The notes under the pieces were generated by a model. It was not told where the DNA came from. It saw nothing but the letters and a program-made list of their open reading frames with translations, and made no database searches. Positions 58,602 through 64,000 of a stretch of 64,000 nt of DNA are shown piece after piece. The stretch spans positions 62,001-126,000 of the forward strand of contig OZ251531.1 of assembly GCA_965243185.1 (NCBI GenBank), in the 5' to 3' direction. The DNA is from CBDBCU01 sp965243185. GTDB taxonomy: Bacteria > Chloroflexota > Dehalococcoidia > Lucifugimonadales > UBA3495. Position 1 is the first letter of the stretch. Each line of letters starts with the position of its first letter. A program made the translations under genes and the position numbers.

Positions 58602-59303
58602 ATGAAAACCAAGAGGACGATTGCACCGCGTTTGCCTAAACATGGCAAGCAGTCGGCGGATGACCGCCGCAAAATCAGCAAGCGGTTCATCATCCACGCC
58701 CGGAAAGAACTCAAAGCGGGCAATCGGCTACAGGCGGGGGAAAAAGTGTGGGGTGCCGGCTCGCAATACCTCAAAGTCATCGGCGAGCAACGGGGTTGGC
58801 CTCATTCCAGCCACGCAAACTTGCGCGACATCGGCTACCAAATAGTAGCCGAATACAACGGGGAACCGGGCGTTTCCGAAGTTGGCGAGGCTTTGAGCAA
58901 AGCCTACTTTACCGGCCACAACAACTTCTATGAAAACCTGTATCCTGTAGAGGATATTGCCGTCGCTATTGATGTCATGGAAGAGGCATTACCTCACCTT
59001 GACAAGATAACGGCGTCCCCGCCGCGCCCCTTCACCATTGATTCCAACACGAAACTCAAGCGGTTGGAACGCCTTACCGGGCGCAATGACCTGCGTCTGG
59101 AAATGACCGATGACAATGGGTTCTCCTTAAAGGAACCCGCACCAGTCACGTCCCCTAAAATCGAGTTACGCAACGGCAAAAATGTTAATTCGCGGGCCTG
59201 CGCTTCGGCGGATGAGCCAGAGAGCCGGGCTTCAAGCCGTCGTCGAGGTAAAAAGGGCGGCAAAGAAGGCAAGCCTCCCAAAGTCAATGTGATTCTAGGG
59301 TAA
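58602..59303 (+). CDS. PaREP1/HEPN-like protein with basic tail
   Basis: 233 residues. The core (ARKELKAGNRLQAGEKVWGA, VIGEQRGWPHSSHANLRDIG, YFTGHNNFYENLYPVEDIAV, DVMEEALPHLDKI) matches PaREP1-type helical proteins distantly related to HEPN domains. The C-terminal ~90 residues are charged and end in a Lys/Gly-rich tail (SRRRGKKGGKEGKPPKVN), likely disordered or nucleic-acid binding. The RNase motif Rx4-6H of HEPN is not obvious. Followed by a strong terminator next to the right TIR. Confidence 0.7.
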   Translation: MKTKRTIAPRLPKHGKQSADDRRKISKRFIIHARKELKAGNRLQAGEKVWGAGSQYLKVIGEQRGWPHSSHANLRDIGYQIVAEYNGEPGVSEVGEALSKAYFTGHNNFYENLYPVEDIAVAIDVMEEALPHLDKITASPPRPFTIDSNTKLKRLERLTGRNDLRLEMTDDNGFSLKEPAPVTSPKIELRNGKNVNSRACASADEPESRASSRRRGKKGGKEGKPPKVNVILG

Positions 59304-59335
59304 TTCCAGCGTAATCGTACACCGCGTCAACAAGG

Positions 59336-59365
59336 GGCGGGAGGGCTAATCCCTCCCGCCTTTTT
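59336..59365 (+). terminator. Intrinsic terminator inside the right TIR region
   Basis: GGCGGGAGGG / CCCTCCCGCC perfect 10-bp arms, CTAAT loop, TTTTT. The mirror hairpin lies inside the left end. Ends transcription of the PaREP1-like gene before it leaves the element. Confidence 0.88.
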
Positions 59366-59395
59366 CCAAATCAGTGACCCTTTTGACCCTCCCTA
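59365..59395. repeat. Right terminal inverted repeat
   Basis: 31 bp, reverse complement of the left TIR with one mismatch; its outer A abuts the CCCAATG target duplicate. Confidence 0.88.
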
Positions 59396-59411
59396 CCCAA
59401 TGAAAGGCGGG

Positions 59412-59440
59412 GTGACAGGGGAAGGGGGGTGTGGTATAGT
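59412..59440 (+). promoter_or_regulatory. Promoter-like sequence for the cupin gene
   Basis: GTGACA (59412-59417), 17-bp spacer, TATAGT (59435-59440), 39 nt before the GTG start at 59480. Confidence 0.55.
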
Positions 59441-59479
59441 TGGGGCGGTATCCGATTTTTCCGATGGAGGGGTTTAGTC

Positions 59480-59845
59480 GTGAAGGTTATTAAAATCAGC
59501 AATGCGCCTAAAGAGGTGGCGACGAGCGCGCTGTTCACCGGGAATGTGGTGACGCGGCAGGCGCCCTTTGGGCCGGAGGACAGCAACAATTTTAACTTCG
59601 GGGTGGTGAGTTTCAGCGCGGGTTCCCGGAACAAGTTCCATAAGCATAGCGGGGACCAGATGCTCATCGTTACCGAAGGCACCGGGACGGTGGCGACGGA
59701 CGATGAGGAAGTGGAAATTACGGTGGGGGATGTGGTGATTATCCCGGCGGGGGAAAATCACTGGCACGGGGCGCCGGGGGATACGGCGATGGCGCATATT
59801 ACGGTGACGGTGAAGGGGAGTCAGACGGAGCAGACGGAGCCGTAG
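59480..59845 (+). CDS. Single-domain cupin protein
   Basis: 121 residues from GTG 59480 (GGAGGGG 7 nt upstream). Cupin motif 1 GSRNKFHKHSGDQMLIVTEG and motif 2 VGDVVIIPAGENHWHGAPGD give the metal-binding histidines and glutamine/glutamate positions. Reaction unknown; such small cupins include dioxygenases, isomerases and regulators. Confidence 0.85.
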   Translation: MKVIKISNAPKEVATSALFTGNVVTRQAPFGPEDSNNFNFGVVSFSAGSRNKFHKHSGDQMLIVTEGTGTVATDDEEVEITVGDVVIIPAGENHWHGAPGDTAMAHITVTVKGSQTEQTEP

Positions 59846-59956
59846 TTTGGGCTAGTTAGCCTGGGTTTGCCGGGCGGATGGCAATGCCCCGCTGCCGGGA
59901 TACGGCGGCGGGGTTTTTCTGTATGGGAGGTTAGAGCAGGGCAAGCTGGTATAAGG

Positions 59957-60754
59957 TCAGTAGTCTTTGGCGGCGTTGAGACGCTGGGCAAAGGCGGATT
60001 GGTAGGCGGGGGCGATGTCGTTGAGATAGTAGGGGTAGCCGAGTTGGGCGGCGGCGATGCCGATGGTGCCGCTGCCGGCGAAGGGGTCGAGGACGGGGCC
60101 GTCGATGGTTTTGACCATGCGTTCCGCCAGTTCGAGGGGGAAGGGGGCGGGATGGGGATTGCCCATCTCAAAGCGGATGTTCCAGACATCGCCCCATTTC
60201 CGCATTTCGGAGAGCCATTTTTGCGGCAAACGCCACTGGCGGCCGGCAATGAGATAGACGAATTCGTAGATGGGGGGAAAGATGGTGGGGACTTTGCCGC
60301 CCTGGTTGTTGCTGGAGCCGCGGTTCCAGATGATGGTTTGGCGGACGGGGAAGTCGGCGATGATTTCCTGGCGGCGGGTTTCGCCGAGGTTGGCAATCTG
60401 GCGGCCGATGTTGTAGAGGATGACGCCGTCGGGGCCGACGAGGCGCAGGGCTTCGGCAAGGAAAGCGCGCTGCCAATGGATATATTCGTCCGGAGGCAGG
60501 TCGTCATCGTAGCCGGCGTAGTTGTTCGCCATCAGCTTGCTGTTGGGCCAGTTGGACTTGTGGCCGCCGCGGTTGCGGAAGGCTTTGTTGTAGGGGGGCG
60601 AGGTGGCGATGCCGGCAAGGCTTCCGTCGGGGAAGGATTGCATATATTGGAGGGCGTCGCCGATGTTGTAGGTGTTGGGCCGGGGCGGGGACGGGGCATC
60701 GGGACAGCGCCGTCCGTTGGGGATAGCGGGCCGGATTTCGGTTTCGAGTAGCAT
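59957..60754 (-). CDS. DNA methyltransferase (beta-class; N4-cytosine likely)
   Basis: 265 residues. Motif IV GIATSPPYNKAFRNRG precedes motif I VLDPFAGSGTIGIAAAQLGY, the beta-class circular order. SPPY favours N4-cytosine methylation over DPPY-type N6-adenine, but the distinction is not absolute. The central region (about 80-190) is the target-recognition part. An Mrr-type nuclease gene lies 84 nt upstream on the same strand, so this is probably the protective half of a restriction-modification system. Confidence 0.88.
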   Translation of the reverse strand: MLLETEIRPAIPNGRRCPDAPSPPRPNTYNIGDALQYMQSFPDGSLAGIATSPPYNKAFRNRGGHKSNWPNSKLMANNYAGYDDDLPPDEYIHWQRAFLAEALRLVGPDGVILYNIGRQIANLGETRRQEIIADFPVRQTIIWNRGSSNNQGGKVPTIFPPIYEFVYLIAGRQWRLPQKWLSEMRKWGDVWNIRFEMGNPHPAPFPLELAERMVKTIDGPVLDPFAGSGTIGIAAAQLGYPYYLNDIAPAYQSAFAQRLNAAKDY

Positions 60755-60838
60755 CGGGTTTGGCGGCTCCTGGGAGTGGGTTTAGCACTTTTGGGCTATT
60801 TTACTTTCACAGGATAAGGTTGTCAAATGGAGACAGGG

Positions 60839-61714
60839 TTAGCCGACCTCAAAAATTTGGTCGGAGGGATTGCCGTTGCTGGCCCAGGATTCCAGTTGGT
60901 CGAACCAATCGCGGTCAACGGCGATTACTTCTTTGACCCCGAGTTTGAGTTCGCGAAGGTTTTCGGCCAAGGCGTTGCCATCGACCAAGTCGATGGGCGG
61001 CACGCCATCGCGCGCGACTTCTTTACGGGCTTCGGTGGTGAAAGTTCCGGTGCTGATTATCAGTCCCCGGTCGGCGCGGCCGGACATTGCGCCGCGAAAT
61101 TCTCGTACTACCGACGCGCCAACGGAGCCTTGCCAGCGTTTGCACTGGAACAAGACCGGGAAACTGATGAGCCGCGCCATCTGCAACAGTCCATTCCCGT
61201 CAATGCCCCCGTCTCCGGCACGCCCGGTGACCTGGACTTGCACAAAGCCGCTTTCCCGGAGCAACCGCTGGCACAGACGCTCGAAGGTGCCGGGGGAGAG
61301 TTGGAGGATTCGGTTAATCAAATCCTCTTTCCATTCCTCGCCGGTGATGGGTGAGTCGTCATCGGCGTCAGCCGCGGGCGGGGTGTCCGGCGTGGATTGA
61401 GGAGCGGCAGAGTCGCTGACTTGGCTGGTAATTTGGTTGACCCCAGCGATGCCGGCATCGGTCAAGGCCCAGACAGAGCGTTGGGGATTGTCGAGGAGGC
61501 CGGCGGTTTTCAGATGGGAAAGGGCAAAGGCAATCCGATGGTCTAGGACCTTTCGGCTGCTACCCGGATATAGCTGGTCGGCTACAGCATCGGGCAAGTT
61601 CAACATTTGCCGGACTTGCTCCTGGATTTCCTGAAGGTGGCCGCTACCGCCGAGCCGGTGGATGGCAAGGAGCGTCCAGTTCTGCATTGCGGTGCGGGCG
61701 GGGATTTCCTGCAT
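60839..61714 (-). CDS. Mrr-type restriction endonuclease
   Basis: 291 residues. N-terminal winged-helix Mrr_N-like domain (WTLLAIHRLGGSGHLQEIQE, LSHLKTAGLLDNPQRSVWAL), a disordered Asp/Pro-rich linker (about 100-120), then the Mrr catalytic domain: LRESGFVQVQVTGRAGDGGI, DG, and FPVLFQCKRWQGSVG (Asp ... Gln-x-Lys). Probably paired with the methyltransferase gene just downstream. Confidence 0.92.
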   Translation of the reverse strand: MQEIPARTAMQNWTLLAIHRLGGSGHLQEIQEQVRQMLNLPDAVADQLYPGSSRKVLDHRIAFALSHLKTAGLLDNPQRSVWALTDAGIAGVNQITSQVSDSAAPQSTPDTPPAADADDDSPITGEEWKEDLINRILQLSPGTFERLCQRLLRESGFVQVQVTGRAGDGGIDGNGLLQMARLISFPVLFQCKRWQGSVGASVVREFRGAMSGRADRGLIISTGTFTTEARKEVARDGVPPIDLVDGNALAENLRELKLGVKEVIAVDRDWFDQLESWASNGNPSDQIFEVG

Positions 61715-61742
61715 AGGTGAACCTCCCGGTTAGTTAGGTTGC

Positions 61743-62636
61743 TTATTTGGAGTCGTGGGGTTCTAGGGATTGGGCGAGCTGCTGGATGGTTTGGGTGAGG
61801 GTGCGCTGCTGGTCGCGGGTTTCGGGGAATTCGTCGGCCAAGGGGGTGCTGCCGATGAAGCGGTAGGTGTCGGCGACGCCCTGGAAAAGGTCGGGGGAGA
61901 GGCCGAGGTGGGCGAAGGTGTCGCGGATTTCCTCCATTTCGCTGACCCAGCGGCGGGAACGGGGCGGGACGGTGGGGAGGCCGCGGGACATTCGGTCGAG
62001 GATGGCGGATTGGCCGTCCTGGAATTCGGCGAGGAGGGGTTCGGTCAGGCCCATCAGTTCGGCGGCGGTAAGGAGTTGGGCGTAGAGGGCGGAGGAGCCT
62101 TTGGTCATGGCGGCGTAGCACATTTTGATGCCGGAGGCTTGGCCGAGGTCGCCGGGAAGGGGGCGGATGTCAAGGCCGAAGTCGCTGAGTTGGGCGAAGT
62201 CGGGGGCGTATTGGCCGGAGGTGTAGAAGTGGGGGCTGTAGCCGGGTTTGGGCGGGCCGCCGATGATGGATACATCGACGAAGCGGCCGCCGGCGTCGGT
62301 AATGACGGGGGCCAGCTGGCGGGTGAGTTGGGGCGAGATGGCGTTGCATTCGGCAAAGAGGGTGTCAGCGCCGGTATTGCGAAGGGCGGCGGCGATGTCC
62401 GAGCAAAGGCCGGGGACGGCGGCGGAGACGGTCATCGACATAATGAGGTCGGCTTGCCGGACGAGGGCGTCGAGGGTGGGGACATCCTGGATGCCGGCTT
62501 TCTGGGCTAAAGCGCGGGTGCGGTCGGAGCGGCCGGTCAGGCAGGTGATGACTTGGAGTTCGTGTTCGCGGAGGCGTTGGCCGACAGCGTGGCCCATATC
62601 GCCGGGGCTGAGGATGGCGACGGTGTTGATGGTCAT
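61743..62636 (-). CDS. NAD(P)-dependent 6-phosphogluconate-dehydrogenase-like protein (DUF1932)
   Basis: 297 residues. N-terminal Rossmann motif AILSPGDMGHAVGQRLREHE, middle FVDVSIIGGPPKPGYSPHFY, and C-terminal DUF1932-type helical domain (ASGIKMCYAAMTKGSSALYA with the expected Lys). Substrate unknown; relatives oxidise beta-hydroxyacids. The first glycine motif (SPGDMG) differs from the usual GxGxxG. Confidence 0.87.
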   Translation of the reverse strand: MTINTVAILSPGDMGHAVGQRLREHELQVITCLTGRSDRTRALAQKAGIQDVPTLDALVRQADLIMSMTVSAAVPGLCSDIAAALRNTGADTLFAECNAISPQLTRQLAPVITDAGGRFVDVSIIGGPPKPGYSPHFYTSGQYAPDFAQLSDFGLDIRPLPGDLGQASGIKMCYAAMTKGSSALYAQLLTAAELMGLTEPLLAEFQDGQSAILDRMSRGLPTVPPRSRRWVSEMEEIRDTFAHLGLSPDLFQGVADTYRFIGSTPLADEFPETRDQQRTLTQTIQQLAQSLEPHDSK

Positions 62637-62698
62637 TGGGATTGTTCTCCTGATGGCGGCAATAGTGTAATTTGGGGGATTATAGCATAGGGATGCGC

Positions 62699-62704
62699 TA
62701 TAAT
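62699..62704 (+). promoter_or_regulatory. -10 element for the HAS-barrel/HerA pair
   Basis: TATAAT ends 30 nt before the TTG start at 62735. No clear -35. Confidence 0.45.
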
Positions 62705-62734
62705 GGGCGGGCGTTGAGCAAAGGGGGAAGCAAG

Positions 62735-63340
62735 TTGGTTAGCCAAGGCGGGGGCGACAGTTTTACGGGACGGGTGGGGGAGGTTACGGAGGGGGATTCG
62801 GCGGTTTTTGCGGCGCAGTGTTATGGGCTGTATGGGGCGCCGCCGTTGGGGGCGTTGGTGCTGGCCGGGACGCCGGCGATTTACGGGGTGGTGCAACGGG
62901 TGTGGACGGAGCCGTTGGATCCGAGTCGGCCGGTGCTGGCGCGGGGGCAGGATGCGGAGTCGGTGGAGGAGGTGTATCGGGAGCATCCGCAGTTGGAGCG
63001 GCTGCTGACGACGCGACTGGCGGCGTTGATTGTGGGGTATGAGGAGGATGGAGAAGTACGGCAGGGGCTGCCGCCGTGGCCGCCGCGGATACATAGCTTT
63101 GTGTATGGCTGCGGGCCGGAGGAAGGGGCGCGGTTTATGGAGCGGCTGGATTTTTTGCGGCTGCTGCTGAATTCGGGGTCGCCGTTGGCCGAGGAAGTAA
63201 CTGCGGCGTGTTTGCGGCGGGCGGCCGGGATGGCGGCGGATCATGACGGGTTTATGCGGCGGGCCGGGCGGGCGTTGGCGGCGGAATTGGCGGGAGAGGC
63301 AAGCCGGTTGAGCGCGATTATGCGGAGGGTTACGGGATGA
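62735..63340 (+). CDS. HAS-barrel-like HerA-associated protein
   Basis: 201 residues from TTG 62735 (GGGGG 7 nt upstream). The N-terminal ~85 residues (FTGRVGEVTEGDSAVFAAQC, GALVLAGTPAIYGVVQRV) look like a small beta-barrel of the HAS (HerA/ATP-synthase) type. The C-terminal half is helical (HPQLERLLTTRLAALIVGYE, FMRRAGRALAAELAGEASRL). Ends in an ATGA overlap with the HerA gene, so the two products are probably partners. Codons are strikingly G-rich (GGG, TTG, GCG). Confidence 0.65.
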   Translation: MVSQGGGDSFTGRVGEVTEGDSAVFAAQCYGLYGAPPLGALVLAGTPAIYGVVQRVWTEPLDPSRPVLARGQDAESVEEVYREHPQLERLLTTRLAALIVGYEEDGEVRQGLPPWPPRIHSFVYGCGPEEGARFMERLDFLRLLLNSGSPLAEEVTAACLRRAAGMAADHDGFMRRAGRALAAELAGEASRLSAIMRRVTG

Positions 63341-64000
63341 CCGAGGGTTTGCAGTTTAATCCGTTCAGTCCGCTGGGTGCGGTGAATGGGCGGGAGGGGG
63401 ACGGGTACCGACCGGCGGCAAGCGGGCCGTTGGGATTGGTGGTAGGCGGGTCTTTGGCGCAGGGGGTGGAGATACGGCTGAGTCCGGCGGGGGAGCGGGT
63501 GATTGAGGATGTGAAGGTGGGGACTTTTCTGACGATTGAGGGGCAGCGGTATCGGTTTTTTGCGGTGGTGACGGATTTGGAGTTGGGAAGCGCGGATCCG
63601 CGGCTGCGGCACAGTCCGCCGGAGGGGGGCGATCCGTTGTTGGCGGCGGCGTTGGCCGGGCCGGTGGCATACGGGGTGGTGTCGGCATTGCCTAATTTGA
63701 CGCTGCCGTTGGGGGCGGGCAACGATACGGGGACGGCTACCGGGCCGGCGCCGGGGCCGGCGGCAGCCAAGACGATACCGGCGCATTTTGCGCCGGCGTG
63801 GCCGGCGGCGGCGGCAGATGTGGAGTTGGTTTTCGGGCGGGATGATGCGCGGCACTTCTGGATTGGCAGTCCTTTGGATATGGATACGAAGGTTTGCCTG
63901 GATTTGGAGGAATTAGTCAAGCGTTCCATCGGGGTGTTCGGGAAAAGCGGGACGGGTAAGACTTTTTTGACGCGGCTGCTGCTGGTGGGGATTTTGCAGG
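63337..64000 (+). CDS. HerA-like ATPase, 3' end outside window
   Basis: About 221 residues seen before the window ends. N-terminal HAS-barrel (PLGLVVGGSLAQGVEIRLSP, VGTFLTIEGQRYRFFAVVTD), an Ala/Pro-rich linker, then GVFGKSGTGKTFLTRLLLVG, the Walker A of HerA/DUF87 ATPases. HerA-type enzymes are hexameric DNA translocases that work with NurA nucleases in archaea and with various effectors in bacterial defence. Its effector, if any, would be downstream. Confidence 0.8.
   Translation, partial: MTEGLQFNPFSPLGAVNGREGDGYRPAASGPLGLVVGGSLAQGVEIRLSPAGERVIEDVKVGTFLTIEGQRYRFFAVVTDLELGSADPRLRHSPPEGGDPLLAAALAGPVAYGVVSALPNLTLPLGAGNDTGTATGPAPGPAAAKTIPAHFAPAWPAAAADVELVFGRDDARHFWIGSPLDMDTKVCLDLEELVKRSIGVFGKSGTGKTFLTRLLLVGILQ

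Larger units (their letters stand above)
53976..59395. mobile_element. 5,420-bp TIR-bounded mobile element with 7-bp target duplication
   Basis: Left end 53976-54006 and right end 59365-59395 are 31-bp terminal inverted repeats (TAGGGAGGGTCAAAAGGGTC ACT...) with one mismatch. Similarity continues inward for about 30 more bases through a hairpin on each side. CCCAATG directly abuts both outer ends (53969-53975 and 59396-59402), a perfect 7-bp target duplication. Inside lie two lipoproteins, a truncated transposase interrupted region, a complete IS5/IS427-type IS, a small Cys protein and a PaREP1-like protein. I cannot tell which transposase, if any of those present, moves the whole unit. Confidence 0.82.

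Noticed and set aside
53892..59402. Replication origin at the 54-59 kb skew change
   Set aside because: No dnaA, DnaA-box cluster or AT-rich unwinding region; more than two skew changes in 64 kb point to inversions instead.

Overview
The window is a high-GC (by eye about 60% G+C) bacterial chromosome segment. It carries about 60 genes, one tRNA (Ile-GAT) and no rRNA. I infer Chloroflexota (Dehalococcoidia/SAR202- or Caldilineae-like) from the mix of Thr-Pro-rich lipoprotein stalks, GT39-type membrane proteins with repeated C-terminal domains, UPF0175/DUF3368 and HicAB modules, and the rpsP-khpA-rimM and infC-rpmI-rplT-pheST blocks. No 16S is present, so this is not proven.

Layout. 0-2.7 kb: tail of a NodU/CmcH-type carbamoyltransferase and an anchored SGNH hydrolase. 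2.7-9 kb: tRNA-Ile, hicAB, a membrane-anchored sulfite-oxidase-type molybdoenzyme, a NucS-like nuclease, an alpha-carbonic anhydrase and a beta-hydroxyacid dehydrogenase. 9.2-23.4 kb: a long minus-strand cobalamin operon behind a B12 riboswitch (cobB, cobO, a UPF0175/DUF3368 pair, cobT, cobS, two unknown genes, cobD, cobC), running into two paralogous GT39-like membrane proteins. The first of these is split by a 20-bp G tract. 23.7-31.2 kb: small unknowns, moeA, pheT/pheS and rplT/rpmI/infC. 31.5-36.5 kb: fakA-like, degV/fakB-like and recG. 36.7-43.9 kb: amino-acid dehydrogenase, monooxygenase-like protein, crotonase, NYN protein, orphan OmpR-type regulator, a two-gene D-glutamate cyclase, and a toxin-antitoxin cluster. 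44-53.8 kb: uvrB, a PD-(D/E)XK-like protein, ruvC-ruvA, yebC, a one-protein restriction-modification enzyme, rimM, khpA and rpsP. 53.98-59.4 kb: a 5,420-bp element with 31-bp terminal inverted repeats and a 7-bp target duplication. It carries two lipoproteins, a truncated transposase, a nested IS5/IS427-type insertion sequence, a Cys-containing small protein and a PaREP1/HEPN-like protein. 59.4-64 kb: cupin, DNA methyltransferase, Mrr-type nuclease, an NAD-dependent dehydrogenase, and a HAS-barrel-like/HerA pair cut by the window end.

Most notable: (1) a likely phase-variable membrane glycosyltransferase at the end of the cobalamin operon; (2) the 5.4-kb TIR element, whose ends carry terminator hairpins; (3) a family of intergenic nested palindromes (five copies), three of which sit where the strand composition skew changes sign, suggesting repeat-mediated inversion of about 28 kb; (4) a toxin-antitoxin pair with a tandemly duplicated antitoxin domain inside the B12-riboswitch operon.
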